From NCBI RefSeq assembly GCF_900167135.1, contig NZ_FUWZ01000003.1, forward strand, positions 806,001 through 870,000: a stretch of 64,000 nt of DNA, in the 5' to 3' direction. Positions 44,558-53,759 of this stretch are shown here, piece after piece. The stretch comes from Chitinophaga eiseniae. GTDB lineage: Bacteria; Bacteroidota; Bacteroidia; Chitinophagales; Chitinophagaceae. Within the stretch, counting starts at the first letter, position 1. Each line of letters begins with the position of its first letter. Below the pieces are notes generated by a model. The model had not been told where the DNA came from and made no database searches. It saw nothing but the letters and a program-made list of their open reading frames with translations. Position numbers and translations under genes: made by a program.

Positions 44558-45728
44558 AGGGGAACCATCCAGTTCTTTTCTCATCATTAAAAATAATCGA
44601 TGGACTTTTCGATCCAGCTACTCCTGCTGTTCCTCCTTTGGCCACCATTAGCTCATTGAGCTTTTTTCTGAAATAATTCGTGATCGTTGCATCATCTGGA
44701 CGATAAGGAGCATATTCAAATTCTTGGTATGTAAATACCTTTGCCAGATCTATCATTTGTGCGGTTAAAGATGCAGCAACGCCAGGTGATATTGCCGTGC
44801 CATTTGCATATTTCAAAGGTAAACCAGCTACAACCTGGGGGACATATATCGTTAATGGCAATTGGTTACCCGACCCTGGATCGCCCACCCAAACCATCTG
44901 CAGCCGTATATTCCTGATACCGGCTTCCTGCCAGTTGGGCGTCCCGGTTTGACGATAAGATATAGCGCTGCAATCGACGCTATATGTTGATTCCGGCGCT
45001 ACAGGACTGTAATCCGGTCCGCCGCCACCACCGGTATCACCGCTACCGGTACCACCACTGCCCAATCCACCACCTGCCCCTTCATCCTCGCAGGCATATT
45101 TGCTGTACAGGTACTCTGTATTCATCTTTACCCCGCCGACATATACGTCCTGGTAATAGTCAATAACAATACAGCTGCTCAATTCGGTTTTTACGCCGGG
45201 GCTGGAAGTCTTGATCGAAATGGTAGCCTTGCGGGGGGCACCATTATTATACCTGAAGCTTCTTTTTATTGTTCCTGACCAGTCGGTCACCAGGATATTT
45301 CCATCGAAGCTACCCTTAGCTGAGCTGTTGCTTGGAGATTTATAAACAATTTCCGCTACGATCTTTCCTACGCTGTTTTTGTAAAATGCTAAAAAAGGTT
45401 CAGCAAGGTAATTCTTTTGCGTCTTGTCCTCATTCCAGGAAAACGGTTGCCGCTCCCTAAAGACAAGCGGGACGATCACGACTTCATAATCTTTGATCCT
45501 TTGCTCTTCGGCCTTTGCCCAATCCGCGTAAAAGGTGAAGGCCAACCGGTTATTTTCTCCGAGGGTCTTACCCACTTGCTGGCCGGCCAGTTCTCCATCG
45601 AAGTAATTTTTTGACTCTTCCTTTAGGCTGAGTGAGTTTGTGTGCTGACTGTCATTTTTCTGACAGGCAACAAGAAACAGGGCAACAAGGAAGGCAGTCA
45701 AAAGCGACAATTTAGATTTACAGTACAT
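44544..45728 (-). CDS. Lipoprotein of unknown function
   Basis: 394 residues with lipobox LFLVAC near residue 22. The N-terminal domain (about 30-215) is beta-rich with SFRYNNGAPRKATISIKTS. A Gly/Ser/Thr/Asp linker (GGGLGSGGTGSGDTGGGGG) at about 217-238 separates a second domain of about 150 residues. The linker suggests a two-domain surface lipoprotein. It is co-transcribed with the secreted protein downstream. It may be surface cargo of the ICE. Confidence 0.78.
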   Translation of the reverse strand: MYCKSKLSLLTAFLVALFLVACQKNDSQHTNSLSLKEESKNYFDGELAGQQVGKTLGENNRLAFTFYADWAKAEEQRIKDYEVVIVPLVFRERQPFSWNEDKTQKNYLAEPFLAFYKNSVGKIVAEIVYKSPSNSSAKGSFDGNILVTDWSGTIKRSFRYNNGAPRKATISIKTSSPGVKTELSSCIVIDYYQDVYVGGVKMNTEYLYSKYACEDEGAGGGLGSGGTGSGDTGGGGGPDYSPVAPESTYSVDCSAISYRQTGTPNWQEAGIRNIRLQMVWVGDPGSGNQLPLTIYVPQVVAGLPLKYANGTAISPGVAASLTAQMIDLAKVFTYQEFEYAPYRPDDATITNYFRKKLNELMVAKGGTAGVAGSKSPSIIFNDEKRTGWFPYDCK

Positions 45729-45945
45729 ACTCGAAGATTTTAAAAAGGGTTAAATACAATTATGTGCGATTTGAAAGTGGTTAGAAATCAAACAAAAATA
45801 AAACTATGAAAATTTATTATATTCGCAAAAAATTAATTTGTTATCACTGGGGTGTTAGCAAATGCTCATGAAACGATCTCAAAACTGTCTACCCGGAAGT
45901 TGACTAAAAAAATATGGTTAACCTATACACCATAAGGTCTTGGCG

Positions 45946-46425
45946 CTAATACCACTGCTGGCAACGGTCACATATACCGTAACCGGCGTCCTGATCGAAC
46001 TTTAGCTGTTTTTGCACATTATCCTTGAACCAGTTTCCACAGCAGCCACAGGTAAACGACGCTTGCTCATCGCCTTTGGGCTTGTCAATAATCAATTGCG
46101 CATTTGACTTCATGATTATCGTTGACGATTCAGCGTCCTGGAGATGTCGTGCCAGGATATCAGTGTCGTCGATCCAGCCGTTCGTAATGGATTCTACCTG
46201 CTGGTAAGGCGCGTCATCCTGATTTTTGCCCTGCCGCAAGATCGCCAGCTCCGCCAGCATTTCATCCAAATGCCCATCTGGCACGGCATACATGTAATAA
46301 TTTCCGTCTTTACTTGTCCATTTCATTACCTGATAGGTATACATGCTTTCGCTCCTGATTTTTTCTGCTGCTGCTAATGCACTGGCTACTTCAATGATCT
46401 CGTGAATTCTTGCTTCGTAGTACAT
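45946..46425 (-). CDS. Small zinc-ribbon protein with structured leader
   Basis: 159 residues. The C-terminal CGCCGNWFKDNVQKQ, then CDRCQQWY, forms a four-cysteine zinc-ribbon-like motif. The N-terminal part is helical and mixed (IEVASALAAAEKIRSESMYT). No family name is known to me. It is preceded by hairpin copy 3 (46514-46583) 89 nt upstream, the same element as in front of the PP-loop and RadC-like genes, so the three genes may share control. Confidence 0.75.
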   Translation of the reverse strand: MYYEARIHEIIEVASALAAAEKIRSESMYTYQVMKWTSKDGNYYMYAVPDGHLDEMLAELAILRQGKNQDDAPYQQVESITNGWIDDTDILARHLQDAESSTIIMKSNAQLIIDKPKGDEQASFTCGCCGNWFKDNVQKQLKFDQDAGYGICDRCQQWY

Positions 46426-46513
46426 AATTTTACGTTTTAATGGTGAACATTTATTTTTATGCCCACCATACCGGGCTTTCCGGTGACCGGCCGTGGCACT
46501 GGTATGCGCGTAA

Positions 46514-46583
46514 AGCCAAAAGGAACACGGAATAAATGGGGGTTCCTTTAGGGGGGAACCGTTTATGCCGGAATCTTTTGGCT
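46514..46583 (-). promoter_or_regulatory. Conserved structured leader hairpin, copy 3
   Basis: The outer 9-bp stem is AGCCAAAAG (46514-46522) with CTTTTGGCT (46575-46583). Inner conserved strands are CGGAATAAATG (46528-46538) and TTTATGCCGGAAT (46562-46574). The apical stem is GGTTCC/GGAACC. Compared with copy 1, paired changes in the outer and apical stems keep pairing, while the inner strands are identical. Confidence 0.72.
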
Positions 46584-46698
46584 GCAGTCGACGGAGAAGC
46601 CCGAAATTTGCTGTAAAATGATGGAAACAATTTTCTACCCCAATACCACCGGTGTAGCTAGGCAGTTACTTATGCGCGATACGTAATTCCGCCAGTGC

Positions 46699-48699
46699 TT
46701 ACCCCTGCTGGACCAGGTGCTGAAGGTTCGGGTCATTTTTGATGCGGAGCATTTCGCTTTCGATGATCAGCACAGCGTCCTGCTTTATCCCCCTGTAGTT
46801 GGTATCGATATCTTGCTTCATAGTGTCTTGTCCATCCGCACCTGTGAAGGATAGTATCTGTGGTATCTTTTTGTAGGCTTTAGTTTCAGAGGCCACCTTA
46901 TCGTTATCCACTACAATCTCCGAATGAAAGATCTTCTGCTCGATCCGTTCATCAAAGTTATCGGCGACGGCGCCGACAAATAGACCCTGTGTCAGCGTGG
47001 AGATCTTTGATGCCGGTATCAGGCTGTCCAGCTGCGTGGATATGGAGGTAGAGGTATCATTGCGGTTGATAGATATGCTTTGCCTTTTCTGCAACACCTT
47101 GCCGAAGCGTTCTGACAGGCTCTTCGCCGTTTCCCCGACTACCTGCCCACTAAAAATGTTGCCCACAGTATTCTGGATAACCTTACTTTCCTTATCGCCG
47201 TAATCGCGGGTCAGCTGCGAATAGTCCTGGAAGCCTAAGCACACGGAGACTTTATTCGACCTGGCGGTGGCGATTAAGTTGTCCAAGCCACGGAAATAGA
47301 TGGTCGGCAGCTCATCTATGATGACACTGCTCTTCAGCTGGCCTTTTTTGTTGATCAGCTTAACGATACGAGAGTTATATAAACCCAATGCTGCAGAGTA
47401 GATATTCTGCCGATCGGGGTTATTGCCAACACATAATATCTTTGGTTCCTCAGGTTTGTTGATGTCCAAAGAAAAATCATCGCCCGTCATTACCCAATAC
47501 AGTTGCGGGCTGATCATCCGTGAGAGTGGGATCTTCGCGGAGGCGATCTGGCCCTGCAGCTGGTCCTGGGCGCCGCCCTGCCAGGCGTCCATGAATGGCG
47601 ATAAATAATTTTCCAACTCTGGATAGCTGGCAAGGACGGTGAATACATCTGCGTACTTTTTGTTGAGCAGCTCGATGGCGTGCGGGAAAGTACAATATTT
47701 GCCGTTTTCGTAAATCTTCAAAAACCAGATGATGGCTGCCAGCAGGATAATTGGCGACTCCACGAAGAAATCGCCCTGTTTCAAAATCCAGCTACGGTTA
47801 AGGTTCAGCATGATCGTATAGGCGGACTCGTAGGCATCAGAAATATCGGTCATAAAAGCGGGGTTGATAGGGTTGCAGCGGTGGCTCCGCCTGGGATCGT
47901 CGAAGTTGATAACGTAGAACTTAGGCGGGACCTTGTACTTGTCCGTATGCTTCAGCAGATGGTTGTAAGCAATGGTGGAAAGATCATCGAACTTGAAGTC
48001 ATAGATGTACATACTAAACCCCTTCTCGATGTGCTGCTTGATATAATTATTAACAACAGCGTACGATTTGCCGGAACCAGGCGTGCCCAGCACGATTGTT
48101 GCCCGGAAAGGGTTGACAACGTTGATCCACCCTGCATTCCATTTCCCTTTGTAGTAAAATTTTGTCGGCAGGTTGATCGAGTATTCGTTTTGCAGCAGCC
48201 TGGTTTCCTGCTGGAAGCTCTCGTTCTCATTATTGAACACATCGCCCATAAGATTATGGCGAAGCAACCTGCTGATCCAGACCCCGGCTACCATTAAGCA
48301 TAGGTAACCGGCGCCGAGGGTACCAGCGTAAAAAAACGCTCCTTCGCTCGTCGAAAGTTTCAGCAGCGGGGTGTTCAGGAAATACAGTACGAGGCCAAAA
48401 GCCAGTGCCGTGTATATTTTCGGCTTGGTGATTTTTTCGTTCTTCACCCCTTTTGTGCCGAGGCAGCTCAGGGCAAGGAGCAACACCGCAAATGCTTTCG
48501 TATAAAGCGTGTGAGAGAATAGCCCTGCCGTTTTTTGAAAGTTGACCAGAATCTTATTGACCACTTCCAAGGTGATGTGCTGCTCGCGGACGAATTTGTG
48601 GCAGAACCAGTACAGGTGCATCAGTACCAACAGGATGCTAACGGCGCGAAGAAAGGCCATTATCTTAGCCAACGCCTGGGTATTATCTTCTCCTTGCAT
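46699..48699 (-). CDS. mobC: VirD4/TraG-type coupling ATPase MobC
   Basis: 666 residues. N-terminal membrane helices lie at about 15-35, 65-85, 95-115 and 125-145. Walker A is GTPGSGKS at 205-212 and Walker B is SVIIDELPTIY near 450, followed by ARSNKVSVCLGFQDYSQLTR. This is the type IV coupling protein that docks the relaxosome to the conjugation channel. In related ICEs it directly follows mobB; here about 7 kb of cargo lies between them. Confidence 0.94.
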   Translation of the reverse strand: MQGEDNTQALAKIMAFLRAVSILLVLMHLYWFCHKFVREQHITLEVVNKILVNFQKTAGLFSHTLYTKAFAVLLLALSCLGTKGVKNEKITKPKIYTALAFGLVLYFLNTPLLKLSTSEGAFFYAGTLGAGYLCLMVAGVWISRLLRHNLMGDVFNNENESFQQETRLLQNEYSINLPTKFYYKGKWNAGWINVVNPFRATIVLGTPGSGKSYAVVNNYIKQHIEKGFSMYIYDFKFDDLSTIAYNHLLKHTDKYKVPPKFYVINFDDPRRSHRCNPINPAFMTDISDAYESAYTIMLNLNRSWILKQGDFFVESPIILLAAIIWFLKIYENGKYCTFPHAIELLNKKYADVFTVLASYPELENYLSPFMDAWQGGAQDQLQGQIASAKIPLSRMISPQLYWVMTGDDFSLDINKPEEPKILCVGNNPDRQNIYSAALGLYNSRIVKLINKKGQLKSSVIIDELPTIYFRGLDNLIATARSNKVSVCLGFQDYSQLTRDYGDKESKVIQNTVGNIFSGQVVGETAKSLSERFGKVLQKRQSISINRNDTSTSISTQLDSLIPASKISTLTQGLFVGAVADNFDERIEQKIFHSEIVVDNDKVASETKAYKKIPQILSFTGADGQDTMKQDIDTNYRGIKQDAVLIIESEMLRIKNDPNLQHLVQQG

Positions 48700-48769
48700 A
48701 GCGGAACGATTTGATGGTGAGCCATCAATTTCCAGGCTATGCAGGAGGTCAAGGAGGAGGTGGTAGTCT

Positions 48770-48797
48770 GTGGCAGTATATTGCTGCTGCTGGCTTA
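48770..48797 (+). repeat. 28-bp direct repeat, copy A
   Basis: The sequence starts GTGGCAGTATATTGCTGCT and matches copy B at 50138-50165 in 25 of 28 positions. Its centre is a dyad, GGCAGTA-TAT-TGCTGCT. The two copies are in the same orientation, 1.37 kb apart, and bracket the lipoprotein gene. Confidence 0.6.
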
Positions 48798-48949
48798 ATC
48801 ACTAGTTTAAGTTAACCACATGATGATTAAAAACATAGAACAACTACAAGAACACAGATTATGCCGGCGATAATACCAATACATCGAAAACACTATATTC
48901 CTATTCTATTGGTCACGTTGCTTTTTATCAAGGCAATTCTCGGGGACCC

Positions 48950-48978
48950 AAAAAAAGGGCTGTCCAATAACACAGCCC
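48950..48978 (-). terminator. Rho-independent terminator of the lipoprotein gene
   Basis: GGGCTGT (48957-48963) pairs with ACAGCCC (48972-48978), and the minus strand continues into a run of seven T. Confidence 0.85.
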
Positions 48979-49017
48979 AACACTCTACAATATAATCGAA
49001 TCGTTTGTTAGATTCTG

Positions 49018-49869
49018 CTACATGGTAATCCCGGCTTCCGCCAGGGCGCTCATAACAGTGGCCAGTATCTCTCCTGCTTTGTAACGAACAAAGAGCCGGG
49101 TAAAGAAGTTAAGTTGAACATTATAAGCCGCGGCAATATTATCTAACTGCGCGTCTGTTAGCTTTGTGAACCCCATCCACCATCCCCAAGCATCCCAATA
49201 GGATGAGGATACCGCCGACATTAGGGAAATAGTCCCACCGGGCGTGGTATGCCAAGGATTATTACTATTGTTAACTACATTTTTCCAGTAAGCAATACTT
49301 GCCTTTGCAACTGCTATCGTACCTGTTATGGGTAGCTTTTCATTTTGCGTTAAGGTATTTGTACTTAGAATACTGGACTCAAAGGAAACTAGATTTACTA
49401 AAATATTATCGATATTGTTTCCCTTGAGAATATTATTTAACTGTAAAAGGCTTTGGCGCTGATTGCTGTTGATACGACCGTTGTTGTATGCTTGATCTAT
49501 GTAAACTTCTGCATTCAGTTGAGCGACGCTAGGAATATTTGTGAGTACCTCGTTGTATACTTGCCCGTCAAATGCGTAGTTGGGACCGAGGCCTTTTGAA
49601 GAGATGTAGGTTTGTACCACCGGCCTAGCCTGAGCCATTGGAACAGCTGGGAATGAAGGAAGAGATTTTAGGGTATCCAGCCCCCCATTGTGAATGTTGC
49701 CTAGATCATCCCGATGCCAGTTTATCGTATCTGTAACGGGTCCATTTATAATACTGGAAGTTTGTGGTGTGTCGGAGCCCTCAGACGGTACTACCTGCGT
49801 TTTTTGTCGACATCCTGCTGTGGCCAATAAGCCAGCAATGACGAGAATAAATAGCTGCTGTTTTTTCAT
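49018..49869 (-). CDS. Lipoprotein of unknown function
   Basis: 283 residues with lipobox LLATAGC at about 14-20. A helical region follows with SNQRQSLLQLNNILKGNNID and VAKASIAYWKNVVNNSN, and the C terminus has AGEILATVMSALAEAGIT. The pattern resembles short Bacteroidota lipoproteins without assigned function. It is bracketed by the two direct repeats and ends at a strong terminator. Confidence 0.8.
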   Translation of the reverse strand: MKKQQLFILVIAGLLATAGCRQKTQVVPSEGSDTPQTSSIINGPVTDTINWHRDDLGNIHNGGLDTLKSLPSFPAVPMAQARPVVQTYISSKGLGPNYAFDGQVYNEVLTNIPSVAQLNAEVYIDQAYNNGRINSNQRQSLLQLNNILKGNNIDNILVNLVSFESSILSTNTLTQNEKLPITGTIAVAKASIAYWKNVVNNSNNPWHTTPGGTISLMSAVSSSYWDAWGWWMGFTKLTDAQLDNIAAAYNVQLNFFTRLFVRYKAGEILATVMSALAEAGITM

Positions 49870-50257
49870 TTGGTCTAATTTTACTTGTTAGAAAATTCCT
49901 TAAAATTAACGATACAGCAATTTATTGTCGATGGCCAATACACTAGCGTGTTGATTTCAGTAACAACTATGTTATTTGAGTTCACAGTAAGTATTCCAAT
50001 AAAGGTATTGTCTATTCCTGCGGCTGGAGTCTCTAAGGTGGTTAATACAGCGCTTAAATTGCTATATATCTGAACTTGACACAGAAAGAGGAGTATTTGA
50101 TTTCTAACCCAGGTGGCTAATTGGAAGGCGAAAATCCGTGGCAGCATATTGCTGCTACAGGCTTACTACTAAGTTGAATTTTTCTTACTGGGGCGATGTT
50201 GAAAAGGCGAAAACCCTAGGTATGCCTCGCGCTCATGGCAAAAATAATGATATTCAC
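49870..50257. other. Intergenic region with direct-repeat copy B
   Basis: 388 bp. Copy B of the 28-bp repeat lies at 50138-50165. A minus-strand frame at 49881-50147 (88 codons) has some protein-like composition but no family and an implausible Cys/Trp-rich start; it may be a remnant. Confidence 0.35.
50138..50165 (+). repeat. 28-bp direct repeat, copy B
   Basis: It starts GTGGCAGCATATTGCTGCT and contains the dyad GTGGCAGCA-TAT-TGCTGCTAC (one mismatch in 9-bp arms). Partner of copy A at 48770-48797. Confidence 0.6.
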
Positions 50258-51184
50258 TTAGGCAGCTTCCTCCGCAATGGGGCCGTGGGTTCGTACTCTA
50301 TGGCTAACGCATTCGTTATATCGGTAGAGCCAGTTGGAGATAACCCTGTTGAATATACTTAAATTCAATTCTGTATCTGCCGGTATCACTTCAACAGCTT
50401 TGCCAATGACAAAGAATACACCATTAACTTCTTCTTCATTGCAGGCTAACGGAATAGGGGTACAAAAAATAGAGATTGTGCCATTCTGGGTAGAATAATT
50501 CCTTTTTACAAATTTGATATCGTTAAGGCTCTCCCTTATTGCTGTCTGGATGCTTAATTCTTCGCCTCGTGCATCAATTTTATCAAGTAAATTTTTTGCC
50601 AGTAACGTGCTCTTTCCAAGTTGATCGGTTATAGTTATGATGCCGCTTTCGATATTCCCATTTAAGGCGCAGTAATCCTGCAGATAAACACCAGTTGTAA
50701 ATCCAGTATTTGTGGTATCAAGAATGTAATTAATATTATCAATTGCAGGCTTTACCAACTCGTATATCCCATCCTTAATACCTGTGTCACATAAATGCGT
50801 TTCATCACCATAATTTAATGCGCACGTTTGCCCATTGAGCGCACCCATAACGGTAACAAGAAAGTCGCTTATCGTTTTTTGTCTGTCTGCGTCTTTTTTT
50901 AATGCAGTTAGTTCTCGCTCTGACTTAAGCTCGTTGACTATAGACCCAGGAAATGTTTTGTTATAGATTGTTTTCAAAACAAGCAAGAAGAGATAGGCTA
51001 CTGCCAGGAAAATGAGACTCCAAAGTGAAAAGGTTCTAATAGTCTGGTTCTCAGAACTTATGCCATTCGAGACAACGCCAATAAGAATTACAAGGATGGC
51101 TTCGCCAACAGCTACAAGAATTACAGCTCCCTTAATAAATGATATAAACTTATCTAAACTTCGAATAATTTCTACAAATCTCAT
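50258..51184 (-). CDS. Membrane protein with GAF-like domain, partner of the SEFIR gene
   Basis: 308 residues. Two membrane helices at about 18-38 and 52-72 are followed by a coiled-coil-like linker and a soluble domain (about 105-290). This soluble domain has alternating strands and helices (NGTISIFCTPIPLACN; NGVFFVIGKAVEVIPAD), which I read as GAF-like. The gene follows the SEFIR gene with a 50-bp gap on the same strand. Membrane-anchored sensors or effectors are common partners of TIR/SEFIR proteins in defence loci. The GAF assignment and the role are inference. Confidence 0.75.
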   Translation of the reverse strand: MRFVEIIRSLDKFISFIKGAVILVAVGEAILVILIGVVSNGISSENQTIRTFSLWSLIFLAVAYLFLLVLKTIYNKTFPGSIVNELKSERELTALKKDADRQKTISDFLVTVMGALNGQTCALNYGDETHLCDTGIKDGIYELVKPAIDNINYILDTTNTGFTTGVYLQDYCALNGNIESGIITITDQLGKSTLLAKNLLDKIDARGEELSIQTAIRESLNDIKFVKRNYSTQNGTISIFCTPIPLACNEEEVNGVFFVIGKAVEVIPADTELNLSIFNRVISNWLYRYNECVSHRVRTHGPIAEEAA

Positions 51185-51234
51185 AGGAACATTTTATGAA
51201 AAAAGGAAAACGGTATTTCAATAAATCACGCCAG

Positions 51235-52923
51235 TTAATGAAAGAGGCCCCTTGTTAACGGTACCGCAGTAAGATGCGGTTGGTTAACTGGCTGAACTTT
51301 AAATAGGTCGTCGATCGGGAATTCAGAAAGTATGGTTCCATCATCAGAAAATATGGTAATGGTGACAACCGTTCCCAGGATATTTTGGAGCACTTGATGC
51401 CCGATTTCAATTTGAATTTCTTCGCCTTTGATCGTTTGTCCGGGAAAGACTCTTTTTGTGTACTCTCCCCGTATAATAAGGTTTCCTTCCTCATCTGGGC
51501 GCTCGTTCAGCTCTGGCACCAATTCTCGCCGGAGTTTTATTTCATAGCTAAATCCCTCGACACTTTTATCGGATACATTTTTGAATTGTGGGCAAAGCAC
51601 ATACGAAATGGATTTGTACAGCCCCTGAAAGGCACTCGAATGCTTCCATTTTACGTATGGCGCCACAATGCTTAGCGCGGGTGCTGTTGGTCCCAGTGCC
51701 GCTCTGAAGCTACCGAATTGCTTCGGCTCAATTGTCGGCTTCTTCGGAGATACCGGAGCGAAGACAAATTCGGGTTCATCCATCAATTTCCTGAATAATT
51801 TCATATCGCTGTCTTCCTGAGAGAGATCAATAATTTCCCTCCCTTGCAGGCCGAAAGGAATAATTTCATCGGGTCGGCCATCAAAACTCACTAAAATATA
51901 TTTTCTTGGGTTTTGATTGATATCGTTAATCAATAGTTGAAACTCTTCTCCGACTCCGCCTCTAAATGAATCTGCCTTCAGCTTGTAGCCTGCAGAAAGC
52001 ACAACGATTACCTTCGAATGACCGAACATAGCTTTATACATCATCTTCATGAAGTTGGTCGCAGTTTCCTGCTGGCTGATCATTTTATCGATTTGTGCAT
52101 TGAATCCATTTTTGCGGAGATGATTGGTGAAGGCGCCGACTTTTTGTTCGTGCGCTTCGTTGTCCCAGCTATAAGATATAAATACGTCTCCCTGTTCTTG
52201 CGGGTTTGGTTTACTTATCATACTAATGCCCTTGGTTTGAGTTAAAGAGTTTGCAATCGTATTGCTGCCGCGCGAAAAACCGCCGTACTGCAAAAAAGTA
52301 TCCGTTTCAACAGAGTGCGCAATATAACGGTGTCCGATGACCCGTACTTTCCCACTTACGAGTAGCTTCTGATGCAGCTCCTGCGCTTCTTGGAACGTAA
52401 TATTCTTCCCGAAAACTTCCTCATGAATTGTATGAGGGTTAATGTTAACCCTGACAGGATTTTCAGCTAGAAACTCCAGTATTTTATCTAGCTTCTCATT
52501 TGCCGTCAGATAGGCTTTTGCAGGATTGTAATTTTGTTTATCATCAAGCCATTCTTCCACTACCTGTACATAAACAGTGTGCTTTCCCTTTTGCAAAATG
52601 GGAAGGACAACAAATTTAATATGTTTGAAAAAAGTCTTTTCCGCTCCCGGGAACCGCTTCAGATAGCATTGAAAATGATGATCCAAAAAATGTTCAACTG
52701 CATAAGGGGGCTTGGTTCTTGATATTCGACTAGCGAAAAGATTGTCGTAGTCTTCCGCCGTGGTCTTTGTATAATAATGCTGGCTTGTATGTTCACGCTC
52801 ACCCCAGCCATCCCTTGAAGACTTCCCAAGAGTCATAAAGATCCGCTGCTCGCCGAGGTTCTCCAGCTGTAGAGAGACGTCTGGAATTTCCTGACTATCA
52901 CTTATGTCATAAAAATCGTTCAT
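51235..52923 (-). CDS. SEFIR-domain protein, candidate anti-phage effector
   Basis: 562 residues. The N-terminal part (1-135) is unknown. A winged-helix-like segment at about 140-205 is LDKILEFLAENPVRVNI, then QELHQKLLVSGKVRVIG. The SEFIR domain (about 245-375) starts GDVFISYSWDNEAHEQKV and continues FNAQIDKMI, KVIVVLSAGYK and GGVGEEFQLL. A beta-rich C-terminal domain follows. SEFIR is a TIR relative, and bacterial SEFIR proteins are known defence NADases. Glu in VGEEF may be catalytic. It forms an operon with the membrane protein downstream. Confidence 0.88.
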   Translation of the reverse strand: MNDFYDISDSQEIPDVSLQLENLGEQRIFMTLGKSSRDGWGEREHTSQHYYTKTTAEDYDNLFASRISRTKPPYAVEHFLDHHFQCYLKRFPGAEKTFFKHIKFVVLPILQKGKHTVYVQVVEEWLDDKQNYNPAKAYLTANEKLDKILEFLAENPVRVNINPHTIHEEVFGKNITFQEAQELHQKLLVSGKVRVIGHRYIAHSVETDTFLQYGGFSRGSNTIANSLTQTKGISMISKPNPQEQGDVFISYSWDNEAHEQKVGAFTNHLRKNGFNAQIDKMISQQETATNFMKMMYKAMFGHSKVIVVLSAGYKLKADSFRGGVGEEFQLLINDINQNPRKYILVSFDGRPDEIIPFGLQGREIIDLSQEDSDMKLFRKLMDEPEFVFAPVSPKKPTIEPKQFGSFRAALGPTAPALSIVAPYVKWKHSSAFQGLYKSISYVLCPQFKNVSDKSVEGFSYEIKLRRELVPELNERPDEEGNLIIRGEYTKRVFPGQTIKGEEIQIEIGHQVLQNILGTVVTITIFSDDGTILSEFPIDDLFKVQPVNQPHLTAVPLTRGLFH

Positions 52924-53284
52924 GCGACGATATTGGTTATTCGATGTAACATGTTTGATCGTGGAATATCAAAAATACTAAATTTCAGCTTCCCTCCATT
53001 GAATTATAGAATATTATGCATTATTTTCGTTGATATTAATTTCTCTTAAAGAAAGGCACCTCATACCACACGGTTCATATCTCTTCATGCCACAGGACTA
53101 AGACACGAGGAAAAGTAGAGGTTTTTCACCGGCCGGTTAATGGGTTTTACTCAGGAATGCCGTGGTGTCGGACGCAGCACTTGAAAGGCTAAGCGATACG
53201 TATGCTTTTCGATACATTGGCATCGACCGCTGCTGCGCCTTATGGGAAGTGTCCGCGTTGCAATACCTGTCGCTCGGTATATTA
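52924..53284. other. Intergenic region upstream of the SEFIR gene
   Basis: 361 bp. It probably holds the SEFIR promoter. An ACCGGCCGGT palindrome lies at 53128-53137. Otherwise nothing is recognised; minus-strand frames here are unconvincing. Confidence 0.35.
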
Positions 53285-53557
53285 TTATTGATCTGAACCC
53301 TGCACGGGAAGGGAGATAATTTGATTTCTAACAGCAATCTCAAACTGAAGAAGACGCTTAAGGGGTGGGTTGAAGGGATGCTTGGGATTAAAATGTGCAG
53401 CAGCATGCAATTCGAGTTTAAGAAATTCGGGAATATCTTTAACGATCATCGCGCCCTCTTTCCATTCTTTCAACAAGATCGGCGTTGTTTCGAAAAATTC
53501 CTTAAGCCGCGCAATCTCCGCAAGAACCTCCCGGTGCTGTGCTGTCTCTTTTTGCAT
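53285..53557 (-). CDS. Hypothetical small helical protein
   Basis: 90 residues with an N-terminal coiled-coil-like helix (AQHREVLAEIARLKEFFET) and no known domain. It lies between the SEFIR and ART-like genes. The frame is open and has reasonable composition but no supporting motif. Confidence 0.4.
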   Translation of the reverse strand: MQKETAQHREVLAEIARLKEFFETTPILLKEWKEGAMIVKDIPEFLKLELHAAAHFNPKHPFNPPLKRLLQFEIAVRNQIISLPVQGSDQ

Positions 53558-53759
53558 CCAGCAAAGATAGCAGAATATGGCGATACTGACGAGTTAAGTG
53601 GCGTCTCTGTTACTTGATACCCGGCATATTTATTTTACTTTCATTTACTCCAATTTCTTATTGCCGCAACTGATTCCGGCGAGAAAACCTTTATTTGATT
53701 CAGTCTTGCAAGCGGCACGAGCGCGCCATAAATCCTGCGCGCCTGCCCCATCAGAAACT

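Larger units (their letters stand above)
48700..49017. other. Intergenic region with direct-repeat copy A and a terminator
   Basis: 318 bp upstream of mobC. It holds direct-repeat copy A (48770-48797) and the terminator of the lipoprotein gene (48950-48978). No gene seen. Confidence 0.45.

Noticed and set aside
49881-50147. 88-codon minus-strand frame
   Set aside because: Partly protein-like but starts within a direct repeat and has no family; kept only as a note on the intergenic region.
53311-53330. ATTTGATTTCTAAC shared with 50093-50107
   Set aside because: A 14-bp AT-rich match is too short and not placed alike relative to genes.
53137-53406. 89-codon minus-strand frame
   Set aside because: Overlaps the 90-residue gene in another frame and has poor composition.
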